This document shows positions 14,580 through 25,261 of a stretch of 64,000 nt of DNA, one piece after another. The stretch is from an uncultured Anaerococcus sp. (GTDB lineage: Bacteria; Bacillota; Clostridia; Tissierellales; Peptoniphilaceae). The stretch is taken from positions 1 to 64,000 of the forward strand of contig NZ_CALGYW010000058.1 of NCBI RefSeq assembly GCF_937934665.1. The letters are read 5' to 3'. The translations under genes and the position numbers were made by a program. The notes under the pieces are model-generated. The model was not told the DNA's origin. It ran no database searches and worked only from the letters and a program-made list of their open reading frames with translations. Positions within the stretch are counted from its first letter, which is position 1, and each line of letters begins with the position of its first letter.

Positions 14580-16036
14580 GTAATAGTTTAAGAAAAACTA
14601 CATCAACAACCAAAAAATTAATAGAGTCAAAAAGTGTGAAATATACTGTTGTTAAGATAATAATGCTTTTTGTACTCACTACAGTTATTGGTTTTGAGAT
14701 TTTTGCCTATAACTCTATAAAAAACTATTATGAATCCTCGCTTATATCTTCTATGAAAAATCAAGCGAGGATTAGTCAACTTCAATATGCTTCATATATG
14801 TCAAGGTATGACCTCCAAGAAGTAATAATAGGAGATAAGAATTTATTTTATAGGCAAAACGATAGTCAGGTACAGATAATTGATAACTCAGGAGTTGTTC
14901 TTTTTGACTCTATAGCTTCTTCTCAAATAGGATCTGTCATAGACACTAAGGATGTAAAGGAAGCTAAAGAGGGAGCTACTGGTATAAGTAAGGATACAAA
15001 TATATACTCTAAAGAGCAGGTTTTATCAATATCCTATCCCCTAAAAGCTTCTGAGCAACAAGTAGGGATTTTAAGATTAACAAGTTCTATGGATAGAGTT
15101 AATAAACAAATTAACGAGGATGTATTTATATATTTATTATTTGGAATTATTGTTAGTATTTTAGCTTTATTAGTATCATTTATAGCTGCAAATAGTTTTA
15201 TAAAACCAATAAAAAAACTAATTGGTGTTTCAGAAGTTTTAGCTCAAGGTGATTATACAATAAAGGCTGACGATTCACGAGGAGATGAAATTTCAGAACT
15301 TGCTTCTACTCTAAATCTACTTAGTGAAAATATAGTAAAAAGAGAAGATATGAAAAATGAATTTATATCTTCTGTTTCACATGAACTTAGGACACCGCTA
15401 ACTTCTATAAAAGGTTGGGCAATAACCTTACAGTCAGAAACTATACAAAAGGACCCGGATATGGTTAGTCAGGGCCTAAAGATAATAGAATCTGAAGGGG
15501 ATAGACTATCCATGATGGTAGAAGATTTGCTTGACTTTTCAAGGTTATCTTCTAGTACATTTAAATATGAAAAAGAAAAAATAGATATAGTTGACCTAGT
15601 AAAGCAAGTTCACATTCAACTTTATCCAAGGTGTCAATCGGACGGTATAAAATTCACCTTTACAACCTACTATAAGAGCTTATTTATAAATGCTGATACT
15701 AATAGAATGAAAGAAGTGTTTATAAATATAATCGATAATGCAATTAAATTTACCGATTTGGGTGGAAAAATAGATATAGTAGTTGATGTAAATGAAGATA
15801 ATATAGAAATAAGTGTAAAAGATGACGGTGAAGGCATTAAGGAAGATGAGATAGCATTTGTAGCTAGTAAGTTTTATAAGGGTTCTTCTTCTAAGTCCCA
15901 AACTGGTCTTGGTCTTTCTATATGTGAAGAGATTGTAAAAGCTCATGGAGGAAAACTTATAATTAAGTCTAAATATGGAGTAGGAACAGTCGTAAGTGTA
16001 GTATTACCGAGGTTAGAAGATGAAAAAAATATTTAA
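14570..16036 (+). CDS. membrane sensor histidine kinase (HAMP, HisKA, HATPase)
   Basis: 488 aa. A transmembrane helix at about 30-50 and another at about 185-205 flank an extracytoplasmic sensor of about 135 residues. Then come HAMP (about 207-255), the H-box with His271 in SVSHELRTPLTSIKG, and the ATP-binding N, G1 and G2 boxes (INIIDNAIKF, DDGEGIKE, GLGLSICEEI). It should phosphorylate the preceding regulator, whose gene it overlaps. The overall form is WalK/ResE-like, but the extracytoplasmic domain decides the signal and is not recognised. The lipoprotein gene behind it overlaps by 17 bases. Confidence 0.9.
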   Translation: MEIGNSLRKTTSTTKKLIESKSVKYTVVKIIMLFVLTTVIGFEIFAYNSIKNYYESSLISSMKNQARISQLQYASYMSRYDLQEVIIGDKNLFYRQNDSQVQIIDNSGVVLFDSIASSQIGSVIDTKDVKEAKEGATGISKDTNIYSKEQVLSISYPLKASEQQVGILRLTSSMDRVNKQINEDVFIYLLFGIIVSILALLVSFIAANSFIKPIKKLIGVSEVLAQGDYTIKADDSRGDEISELASTLNLLSENIVKREDMKNEFISSVSHELRTPLTSIKGWAITLQSETIQKDPDMVSQGLKIIESEGDRLSMMVEDLLDFSRLSSSTFKYEKEKIDIVDLVKQVHIQLYPRCQSDGIKFTFTTYYKSLFINADTNRMKEVFINIIDNAIKFTDLGGKIDIVVDVNEDNIEISVKDDGEGIKEDEIAFVASKFYKGSSSKSQTGLGLSICEEIVKAHGGKLIIKSKYGVGTVVSVVLPRLEDEKNI

Positions 16037-17507
16037 TTTATTTATAATTTCAGTTTTAGCTATAATATTTTCTTCATGTGCAAATGCCAATAATGATGAT
16101 TTGAGTGATTTGATTCAAACACCTAAGCAGGATAATCCTATAATTGAGGGAACGTGGGAGGTTATTGAAATAAAGAGCAATAAATTAGGAGAAAAATCTG
16201 ATAACATTAACTTAGGTGATAAGCTCTATATAAATAAAAACTTAGTAGCAATAAATGATTCTTATGCTTTCCCTCCAACTTTTAATTCTAAGTATGTAAA
16301 ATTATTGGATTATTTAAATAACAGGGGTATAGAAACAGATAATGACTTTAAAGATAGAAATGTTATAGTTATTAATGCTTCTCAGGGGCAATTATTTTCT
16401 AGAGACTTTATAATCACTGGAGATAAATATCTGTTTTTGATAAAAGATGAAAATATTATCAGTCTTAAGAAAATATCTGACAAGGTAGACTCTAAAGTAC
16501 AAGATTCTTACGCTAAATTAGCTTCTAAGGAAAGAACAACAACTGATGAAGGTGAAGACATTGCTGAAGATTTATCTCTCCTCCTAGGAGTGAGAGAGAG
16601 GGTAGATCCAGAAAGTGACAATGCTCTATATAAATATTACACTTACCTAATAAGAATAGAACCTGATGAAACTATAAAATATCAAAAAGCTGAAGACATT
16701 TTTATCAAAAACAAGGATGAATATTGGAGAGTATCCCTTGATATAAATAATTTCACTGATCTTTATGATGAAATAAAGGCATATCCTGTAAAAATTAAAG
16801 ATAAAGAAGATAATGAGGAATTACTTCTTAAAAATTATATTTTTAAGGATATCAATCTAGATATGAGAATGAATTTCATATCTAGGGACTTTATATCTAT
16901 AGATTACACTAATGATGATAACACAAATCCTATTAGAAAATACGCGTTGATGGCTACAAATAATATAGCAGAGAATAAATTTATGTCTCTTGAAGAATTT
17001 ACAGGGGAAGATCAAAGTGACTTAATTTTTAAGGAAAAAGTCAAAGATGAGATAATTAAAAACTTTTCAAAAACAGATGCTGATGATATAAACTTTGACA
17101 ATACAAATTTCGGTATTGTTAGAGGTCAAGGTATTTGGACCTTCCAATCTTCAATCTCTAAAGGAGACGGAGATGAGTTTGTTCAAAACTTCTTTAATGT
17201 AGATATAGCCATAGGAGATTCTATCTTAAATCCTAATAATGCTTCAATAAATAGAGACCAAGTGTATAATATTAATACACAATTTAAAGATTATTTGGTA
17301 CTAGCAAACCAAAGATATATTTTAATACAAACACCAGATGAAATATTGATTCATAGGATAAATGATGGAATAATAGAAAAATCGCCAGTCTATGCAATTG
17401 CGACAAGAGTTCCAGCCACTATAGTAAGTATCGATCAGTATTTGGGATCTAGTGCTGCTGATGTAGAAAAAGCTTTCGATAAGTATAACTATATTATTGA
17501 GAAATAA
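16020..17507 (+). CDS. large predicted lipoprotein coupled to the two-component system
   Basis: 495 aa. A Lys-Lys N-terminus and hydrophobic core lead to FSSC with Cys20, an imperfect lipobox, so the protein is probably lipid-anchored outside the membrane. The mature part is acidic and Asn/Asp-rich with no cysteine pairs or enzyme motif I can name. The start lies inside the kinase gene (17-base overlap), which implies translational coupling and a shared role, perhaps as an accessory sensor (inference). No recognised family. Confidence 0.7.
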   Translation: MKKIFNLFIISVLAIIFSSCANANNDDLSDLIQTPKQDNPIIEGTWEVIEIKSNKLGEKSDNINLGDKLYINKNLVAINDSYAFPPTFNSKYVKLLDYLNNRGIETDNDFKDRNVIVINASQGQLFSRDFIITGDKYLFLIKDENIISLKKISDKVDSKVQDSYAKLASKERTTTDEGEDIAEDLSLLLGVRERVDPESDNALYKYYTYLIRIEPDETIKYQKAEDIFIKNKDEYWRVSLDINNFTDLYDEIKAYPVKIKDKEDNEELLLKNYIFKDINLDMRMNFISRDFISIDYTNDDNTNPIRKYALMATNNIAENKFMSLEEFTGEDQSDLIFKEKVKDEIIKNFSKTDADDINFDNTNFGIVRGQGIWTFQSSISKGDGDEFVQNFFNVDIAIGDSILNPNNASINRDQVYNINTQFKDYLVLANQRYILIQTPDEILIHRINDGIIEKSPVYAIATRVPATIVSIDQYLGSSAADVEKAFDKYNYIIEK

Positions 17508-17510
17508 ATT

Positions 17511-17538
17511 TTGACTACAAGGCTTAATATTTGATACT
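17511..17538 (+). promoter_or_regulatory. candidate promoter for rdgB operon
   Basis: TTGACT at 17511-17516 and GATACT at 17533-17538, spacing 16 (or TACTAT 17535-17540, spacing 18), ending about 20 bases before the rdgB start. Confidence 0.6.
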
Positions 17539-17557
17539 ATTTTTATTAGGAGATGTT

Positions 17558-18154
17558 ATGAAGTTAGTTTTTGCAAGCAACAATGTAAATAAATTAGAAC
17601 AAGTAAAGTTACTATTAGATAACGATCAAGTTCTTATGCCAAAAGATATTGGAATAGATAATTTTGATGTAATAGAAGATGGTGAAACTCTAAAAGATAA
17701 TGCTTTTAAAAAAGCAAATGAACTCTATAAGTTAAAAAAAACTAAGGTGTTTTCTGATGATACAGGTCTTTTTGTTAAATCTCTTGATAATAGGCCAGGT
17801 ATCTATGCGCACAGGTATGCGGGTGAAAATGCAACAGATAAAGACAACAGGGATAAACTTTTAGCTGAATTATCTGGTAAGGATAACAGAGAAGCTTATT
17901 TTTTAACAGTAATATGCTTTATAGATGACGATGGTAAGGCTTACTATTTTGAAGGAAAACTTAACGGTACAATAGCTAAAAATGAACTAGGAGATGGCGG
18001 TTTTGGTTATGACAAGATTTTTTATGTAGATAAATATGATAAAAGTCTTGCCCAAATGGAAATAAATTTTAAAAATAAAATAAGCCATAGGGGACTGGCT
18101 ATGAAAGAATTTAAAAAATTCTTGGAAGAAAAATATGAAAATTTTAATAACTAG
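17558..18154 (+). CDS. rdgB: XTP/dITP diphosphatase (RdgB/HAM1)
   Basis: 198 aa from ATG 17558, which has a TTAGGAG site; an upstream in-frame TTG overlaps the predicted promoter. The N-terminal FASNNVNKLEQVKLLL, FSDDTGLFVKSLDNRPGIYAHRYAG and GDGGFGYDKIF blocks are the nucleotide-binding motifs of the family. It hydrolyses non-canonical purine triphosphates to prevent their incorporation into nucleic acids. It overlaps the next gene by 20 bases. Confidence 0.92.
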   Translation: MKLVFASNNVNKLEQVKLLLDNDQVLMPKDIGIDNFDVIEDGETLKDNAFKKANELYKLKKTKVFSDDTGLFVKSLDNRPGIYAHRYAGENATDKDNRDKLLAELSGKDNREAYFLTVICFIDDDGKAYYFEGKLNGTIAKNELGDGGFGYDKIFYVDKYDKSLAQMEINFKNKISHRGLAMKEFKKFLEEKYENFNN

Positions 18155-18605
18155 CGATACCCATGGGTTCTATTCTAATATTTCTGATCTTATTTTAAGT
18201 CACGGAGATTTTGATCTTTTAATTCACGCCGGAGATGGCGTGGAAGATTGCAAGTCAATTAATTATGAGACAGGAATCCCTTATTATGTAGTAAAGGGTA
18301 ATAATGACTATTTTTCAAATGAACCCTATAATAAATTTATAGATCTTGAAGGCTACAAAATACTTTTAACTCATGGCCATAAAGAAAGTGTTGATTTTTC
18401 CATAGGATCCTTAGTAGGGAAAGCTAGGGATAACTCTTGTGACATTGCTATATTTGGACATATCCATAGGTATGTAGAGCTTGAAAGTTTAGGAGTCTTA
18501 GTTTTAAACCCAGGATCACCCAGCCTTCCTAGAGATGGCCTTGCTTCCGCAATGATAATGACAATTGATAATAGTATAAGAATAGAAAAAGTCTTATTTG
18601 ACTAA
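18135..18605 (+). CDS. YfcE/MJ0936-type metallophosphoesterase
   Basis: 156 aa. The complete metal-binding set is visible: SDTHG near residues 7-11, HAGDG near 32, KGNND near 55, LTHGHKE near 75 and GHIHR near 112. Proteins of this size and pattern are small cytoplasmic phosphodiesterases. It commonly sits next to rdgB in Firmicutes (YsnB in Bacillus), as here with overlapping frames. Confidence 0.9.
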   Translation: MKILITSDTHGFYSNISDLILSHGDFDLLIHAGDGVEDCKSINYETGIPYYVVKGNNDYFSNEPYNKFIDLEGYKILLTHGHKESVDFSIGSLVGKARDNSCDIAIFGHIHRYVELESLGVLVLNPGSPSLPRDGLASAMIMTIDNSIRIEKVLFD

Positions 18606-18614
18606 GGAGAGAAA

Positions 18615-19031
18615 ATGAGTGGATTGATAAATTTAATAAGTGAATATTCTTCAAGGCTCGCGATATTACCTATTCTTGTAATAATGAGTGCTATAATAAC
18701 AGTTATTATTCACTATATTAACAATAGTAGAAAAATACTTAAATTTTTACCATCCCTAATAATAGGAATTTTTGCCCTACTTATTGGTATTTATGCTATT
18801 ACTAAGTTTAATACTCCAATGGGGCTAAATATGGCATGGATAGCAGTTTTTTTAGCCTCATCAGCCCTAGTAGGAATCTGTGTTGGATTTATTATTGATT
18901 TAATAGTTTCAATAAAAAGAACTACAGGTCATGAGGTAAAACAAGAGAAAAATAAATTAGGAACTTATAAAAATGGACAAAAGACATTTAAAGCGCAGAG
19001 AAAAAGAAAAAAGGTAAAAAATAATGAGTAG
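18615..19031 (+). CDS. small integral membrane protein, unknown
   Basis: 138 aa. Three predicted transmembrane helices (about 14-34, 41-62 and 73-99) are followed by a strongly basic cytoplasmic tail ending KAQRKRKKVKNNE. No family is recognised. It has an AAGGAG site and overlaps the next gene by 8 bases. Confidence 0.6.
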   Translation: MSGLINLISEYSSRLAILPILVIMSAIITVIIHYINNSRKILKFLPSLIIGIFALLIGIYAITKFNTPMGLNMAWIAVFLASSALVGICVGFIIDLIVSIKRTTGHEVKQEKNKLGTYKNGQKTFKAQRKRKKVKNNE

Positions 19032-19761
19032 AGCTGCTTTTTTTGATATAGACGGTACACTTTTTAGAAATTCACTTTTAATAGAACATTTTCTAAAACT
19101 AGTAGAAGCTGGCATAGTAGATAAAAAAATTTGGACTGATGAAATTGGCCCCCTATATAGTAAATATGAAAATCGACAAGGGGCCTATGAAGATTACCTT
19201 GAAAAATCTTCCTTAGCCTACCAAAAATCAATGGTCGGGCTAGATAAGAAAGTAGTAGATCATTATGCCCAAATAGTACTTAAAGAAAATAAAAATAAGG
19301 TTTATAATATTACTAGAAACGCTGTTAAAAAACATTTAAAAAACGGAGATTTGATTTTCTTTATATCAGGTTCTCCAGATTTTCTGGTAGATGACTTTTC
19401 AAAACTATATCAGGCGACTGATTCTATATCAACAACTTATATTTTTGATGAAAATAATAAATTTTCTGGTAAAGTATTACCTATGTGGGATGGAAAAAAT
19501 AAATTAAAAGCTGTTGGAAAGTTACAAGAAAAATATAACATTGATCTTGAAAAATCTTTTGCTTATGGAGATACAAACGGTGATATTACAATGTTTCAAC
19601 TCGTAGGTAACCCGCATGCTATAAACCCATCCTTTGAACTTATTGATAATTTATATAGGGATATAGAATTAAGAAATAAGGCAGTAATTAATATTGAGAG
19701 AAAAGATGTAAATTATAATTTTTCCCTCAAGGATTTATCTTTAGAATTTATGAAATTTTAA
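19024..19761 (+). CDS. HAD-superfamily IB phosphatase (SerB-like)
   Basis: 245 aa. Motif I is FFDIDGTLF (residues 7-15), motif II is FISGSPDF near 118, and motif III/IV is SFAYGDTNGDITMFQLVGNPHAINP near 180. This pattern is that of the TIGR01490-like HAD-IB group, with a helical cap after motif I. The substrate is unknown; phosphoserine or a phosphate monoester is usual. It is the last gene of the rdgB operon and is followed by a long hairpin structure. Confidence 0.8.
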   Translation: MSRAAFFDIDGTLFRNSLLIEHFLKLVEAGIVDKKIWTDEIGPLYSKYENRQGAYEDYLEKSSLAYQKSMVGLDKKVVDHYAQIVLKENKNKVYNITRNAVKKHLKNGDLIFFISGSPDFLVDDFSKLYQATDSISTTYIFDENNKFSGKVLPMWDGKNKLKAVGKLQEKYNIDLEKSFAYGDTNGDITMFQLVGNPHAINPSFELIDNLYRDIELRNKAVINIERKDVNYNFSLKDLSLEFMKF

Positions 19762-19800
19762 AAAAAGTTTTAATGAATTTTAATAAATTTAATTTTTGAT

Positions 19801-19878
19801 AAAAGCTAAAACAACTAGAAGAATATTCATTAATTAAAAATCAATGAATATTTTACCGACCATTTAGCTTTTTTTATT
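19801..19878 (+). terminator. nested inverted repeats ending in a T-run
   Basis: AAAAGCTAAA 19801-19810 pairs with 19863-19872, and inside it AATATTCATT 19822-19831 pairs perfectly with AATGAATATT 19843-19852. A run of eight T follows. The two helices are separated by asymmetric single-stranded stretches. It is probably the terminator of the HAD gene, but it is unusually long (about 75 nt) and could be a small RNA. Confidence 0.65.
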
Positions 19879-19917
19879 TTCTTTGCAAATATATCTAAAT
19901 AAATGACATGGATTTTA

Positions 19918-19926
19918 TGCTAAAAT
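19918..19926 (+). promoter_or_regulatory. extended -10 promoter candidate
   Basis: TGC followed by TAAAAT (19921-19926) is an extended -10 element 18 bases before the next ATG. No convincing -35 box is present at the right distance. Confidence 0.4.
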
Positions 19927-19944
19927 AGTAGTCGAGGTAGAATA

Positions 19945-20658
19945 ATGAAGGCAGAATTAAGGAAGTCTATTCCAGTAATCGAAAAACTTGAATATAATTA
20001 TTTAGTAGATGAAGATATATACTCTTTAAACACACTTATGTCTTTGTTATACGATAGAAATTTTATGAATTTCTCCAAGCATACTTACTATGCCAAAGAA
20101 TATTGCTTTAAAAATTTAAAGAAATATTTTTGGAATCTGGTAGACATTGATGAAATAATCAATAGTTTGAGTAGAAATATAGGCGCAGATATAGATAGAT
20201 ATGAGTATCTTATATCTATAAAAGCTCAATATAGAGCTTTTAGATCAAAAAAATCAGTAGATAAGTTAGAATTTCTGTTGATAGACGCCTTTGGAGTTGA
20301 TTTTCTATTAGATGGGGCAAATCTGTATTACAATAGAGATGATAAAGAAATTGTAAAGATTGGTCATGTTATGAAAGATATTATTTTTTCTAATAGAGAT
20401 TTGGTTGCCTCCCTAAGAAGAGATTTATATAATTTTTCTGACCTTGTTTTAAAGAAAAAAATTTATGCTATAGATATGTTAACTCATAAACAGTTAACAT
20501 TTAATACAGAGAGTATTTTTACAGAAGATATAACAACTAAACAGATCCAAAAAATATACGATAAAACAATCAACTACCTATATAGGTCCATGGTTGATAC
20601 ATACGCAGAGTATTATTATAGAGGTTTGATTAGAGAAGTATTTGAAAGGTATCAATAG
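19945..20658 (+). CDS. hypothetical protein, helical, unknown
   Basis: 237 aa after a GAGGTAG site. Rich in Lys, Tyr, Asp and Leu, with predicted helices throughout, no signal peptide, membrane segment or metal motif. Tyr-rich blocks (HTYYAKEYCFKNLKKYFWNL, TYAEYYYRGLIREVFERY) stand out. I do not recognise the family. It is a single-gene unit: the upstream structure ends in a T-run and its own stop codon lies in a terminator stem. Confidence 0.6.
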   Translation: MKAELRKSIPVIEKLEYNYLVDEDIYSLNTLMSLLYDRNFMNFSKHTYYAKEYCFKNLKKYFWNLVDIDEIINSLSRNIGADIDRYEYLISIKAQYRAFRSKKSVDKLEFLLIDAFGVDFLLDGANLYYNRDDKEIVKIGHVMKDIIFSNRDLVASLRRDLYNFSDLVLKKKIYAIDMLTHKQLTFNTESIFTEDITTKQIQKIYDKTINYLYRSMVDTYAEYYYRGLIREVFERYQ

Positions 20659-20680
20659 GGCTAAACAAGCCCTTTTTATT
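20657..20680 (+). terminator. terminator overlapping the stop codon of the hypothetical gene
   Basis: GGGCT 20658-20662 pairs with AGCCC 20668-20672, followed by TTTTTATTTT. The stem is short but GC-rich. Confidence 0.65.
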
Positions 20681-20686
20681 TTGTTT

Positions 20687-21181
20687 ATGATAGTTTTAGG
20701 AATAGATCCCGGCATAGCCATCATGGGTTATGGAGTGGTTGAATTTAAATCAAATAAGGTTAAAGTATTAGAAAACGGTGTACTTACAACATCATCAAAG
20801 ACTAAAACACCAGAAAGACTTAAGATATTATATGATAATTTAGATAAGATTATCAAAGAATATAAACCGGATGAATTTGCTATAGAAGAGTTGTTTTTCA
20901 ATCAAAATGTAAAAACGGCAATTACGGTTGGTCATGCTAGAGGTGTACAAGTTTTATGTGCCCAAGATAATAACTTGGATATTTTTGAGTATACACCGCT
21001 ACAGATTAAGCAAGCAATCACAGGTTATGGGAGGGCTAGTAAAAAGCAGATGCAGCTTACTGTAACAACCCTTCTTAACTTAAAAAAAGTACCAAAGCCA
21101 GACGATGCTGCGGATGCTTTAGCGGTAGCTCTTTGTCATGTGCTTAGTCAAAGATTTAAAGAACAGTATAGGATGAATTAA
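20687..21181 (+). CDS. ruvC: Holliday junction endonuclease RuvC
   Basis: 164 aa from ATG 20687; a longer frame beginning inside the upstream gene would add 15 residues with no family support. Asp7 in GIDPG, the Glu of AIEELFFNQN near 67 and the DDAADALAVALCH acidic cluster near the C-terminus are the catalytic residues. It resolves Holliday junctions with RuvAB. No ribosome-binding site is visible: the start comes just after the terminator T-run. It abuts ruvA. Confidence 0.93.
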   Translation: MIVLGIDPGIAIMGYGVVEFKSNKVKVLENGVLTTSSKTKTPERLKILYDNLDKIIKEYKPDEFAIEELFFNQNVKTAITVGHARGVQVLCAQDNNLDIFEYTPLQIKQAITGYGRASKKQMQLTVTTLLNLKKVPKPDDAADALAVALCHVLSQRFKEQYRMN

Positions 21182-21771
21182 TGATTTCTTACATAAAAGG
21201 CGACATAAAGGCTATAAGTGATAATGGATTTATAATTGAAAATAACAATATAGGTTATTTTATAAATTCAACTCTTACTAGTCTTTCTAACATTCAAATA
21301 AATAACGAATATAAGATATATACCTCTATGCAGGTAAGGGAAGATGATATTTCCCTTTATGGTTTTTATTCTCAAGAAGAATTAGAAATGTTTTTACTTC
21401 TTATATCCGTATCGTCAATCGGACCAAAAATTGCTTTGGGTATGCTTTCATCAATAAGTAGCGACGAGATTAAAATTGCTATAGTAAATAACGATATAAA
21501 TACCCTTACCAAAGCTAAGGGTATAGGTAAAAAAACTGCTTCAAGAATAATTCTTGAATTAGTAGATAAGGTCAAGAAAATGGCCCTACCAGAAGTAAGC
21601 AAAACTAATGAAGTAAAAACAGAAAGCAATGATAATTTAGAGGTAGCAAAAGAAGCACTTAAAAATCTAGGCTATATGGAAAATGACATAGCGAGGGTTT
21701 TAAATGAATTACGAGATTCTGAATTAAGCTTAGAAGCATTGATTAAAGAAAGTTTAAAGAGACTTATTTAG
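21181..21771 (+). CDS. ruvA: Holliday junction branch migration protein RuvA
   Basis: 196 aa. An N-terminal OB fold (MISYIKGDIKAI, the REDDISLYGF block) is followed by paired helix-hairpin-helix motifs (ISSIGPKIALGML, AKGIGKKTASRIILEL) that bind the junction and a C-terminal domain (EALKNLGYMENDI) that contacts RuvB. The start overlaps the ruvC stop by one base. ruvB follows 8 bases on. Confidence 0.95.
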   Translation: MISYIKGDIKAISDNGFIIENNNIGYFINSTLTSLSNIQINNEYKIYTSMQVREDDISLYGFYSQEELEMFLLLISVSSIGPKIALGMLSSISSDEIKIAIVNNDINTLTKAKGIGKKTASRIILELVDKVKKMALPEVSKTNEVKTESNDNLEVAKEALKNLGYMENDIARVLNELRDSELSLEALIKESLKRLI

Positions 21772-21779
21772 GTGGTTAA

Positions 21780-22787
21780 ATGTTTGATGAAAATGCAAGA
21801 ATAGTTGGGTCTAACGAGCAAATTGAGGACCTAAAACAAGAAAATTCTATAAGACCAAGATGGTTAAAAGATTATATAGGTCAAGATAAGGCTAAGGAGA
21901 AACTTGAAATTTTCATAAAGTCATCACTATCAAGAGAAGAACCTCTTGATCATGTTTTACTTCAAGGACCTCCAGGACTTGGTAAGACAACTCTATCGAC
22001 AATAATTGCAAATGAACTTGGGGTAAACTTAAGAGTTACAAGCGGACCTGCTATTGAAAGACCGTCTGATCTTGCGTCAATTCTTACTAACTTGGCTGAA
22101 GGTGATGTATTATTCATAGATGAGATTCACAGAATAAATAGGTCTGTAGAAGAAATATTATATTCAGCCATGGAAGATTTTGTTTTAGATATAATTGTTG
22201 GCAAGGGACCAAACGCCCAGTCAATAAGAATAGACCTTGAGAAATTTACTCTTATAGGGGCTACTACGAGGGCTGGTATGCTATCAGCACCTCTAAGAGA
22301 TAGGTTTGGTATCCTTCTTTCATTGAATCTATACGATAGTAAGGATTTAACGACTATAGTCAAAAGATCAGCAAATATCCTAGAAATACCAATTGATGAA
22401 AAGGGAGCAATAGAGATTGCAAAAAGGTCGAGAGGAACGCCTAGGATTGCCAATAGACTATTAAAAAGAGTAAGAGATTACGCTATTGTCATGGCTGACG
22501 ATAAGATAGATTACGAAACAAGCAAGAAGGGACTAGAACTTCTTGAAATTGACTCTATGGGTCTTGACACTATGGATAAAAAAATAATACTAACCATGTA
22601 TGAAAACTTCGCAGGTGGCCCTGTAGGTGTAGATACCATTGCAGCATCAACTGGTATAGAAAATGTCACAATAGAAGATGTTTACGAACCATATTTACTG
22701 CAGATTGGATTTATATCAAGGACACCAAGAGGAAGAGTTTTGACAAGAAAAGCCTACGAGCACTATGGCTTAAAATATGAGGAATAG
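21780..22787 (+). CDS. ruvB: Holliday junction branch migration helicase RuvB
   Basis: 335 aa. Begins with the [18 protein letters not shown] segment. Walker A is GPPGLGKTT near residue 62, Walker B is LFIDEIHR, sensor 1 is IGATTRAG, the arginine-finger region is RDRFG, and the C-terminal winged helix includes [10 protein letters not shown]. It is the hexameric motor that drives branch migration with RuvA. queA starts at the next base after the stop. Confidence 0.97.
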   Translation: MFDENARIVGSNEQIEDLKQENSIRPRWLKDYIGQDKAKEKLEIFIKSSLSREEPLDHVLLQGPPGLGKTTLSTIIANELGVNLRVTSGPAIERPSDLASILTNLAEGDVLFIDEIHRINRSVEEILYSAMEDFVLDIIVGKGPNAQSIRIDLEKFTLIGATTRAGMLSAPLRDRFGILLSLNLYDSKDLTTIVKRSANILEIPIDEKGAIEIAKRSRGTPRIANRLLKRVRDYAIVMADDKIDYETSKKGLELLEIDSMGLDTMDKKIILTMYENFAGGPVGVDTIAASTGIENVTIEDVYEPYLLQIGFISRTPRGRVLTRKAYEHYGLKYEE

Positions 22788-24936
<2,149 letters not shown>

Positions 24937-24937
<1 letters not shown>

Positions 24938-25197
24938 TGAGACTTGAGTATATAATTTTAATAATTCTTGCGGTTGGATTTTTTCATACAAATATTATTG
25001 AATATAGAAAAGATAAGAATAGAGAAACTTTTGTAAACGATAATTTAAAAGTTTCTTCTAAAGTAATGACGAAATCAGGCCTTATTGGCTATGTAAGTAA
25101 AATAAATAAGAACGAAATTATTATTATAACAGGTGATGGTGAAAATACATCTCATATCACAATCGATAAGTCGTTTATAGATAACATTTTAGAATAG
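24937..25197 (+). CDS. yajC: YajC-family Sec accessory protein
   Basis: 86 aa. One N-terminal membrane helix (residues about 4-18), a short basic stretch, then the YajC core LKVSSKVMTKSGLIGYVSKINKNEIIII. Shorter and more divergent than typical YajC. It overlaps tgt by one base and keeps the tgt-yajC order; secD and secF do not follow. A terminator comes next. Confidence 0.78.
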
Positions 25198-25217
25198 GGG
25201 CCTAGGCCTCTTTTTCT
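25196..25217 (+). terminator. terminator after yajC
   Basis: AGGGGC 25196-25201 pairs with GCCTCT 25206-25211 (one G-U pair) in a compact hairpin, followed by a T-run. Confidence 0.65.
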
Positions 25218-25244
25218 TTATAAAAGTATATAAAAGAGTATAAT
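25218..25244 (+). promoter_or_regulatory. candidate promoter for the recJ-rel operon
   Basis: A perfect TATAAT at 25239-25244 lies 17 bases before the recJ start. The best -35 candidate, TTTATA at 25218-25223, is poor and the spacing is short (15). Confidence 0.4.
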
Positions 25245-25261
25245 TTATCTGAAAGGAAATT

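Noticed and set aside
20642..20686. Extended RuvC start inside the upstream gene
   Set aside because: The extra residues overlap the terminator and the stop of the previous gene, and RuvC homologues begin at the MIVLGIDPG region.
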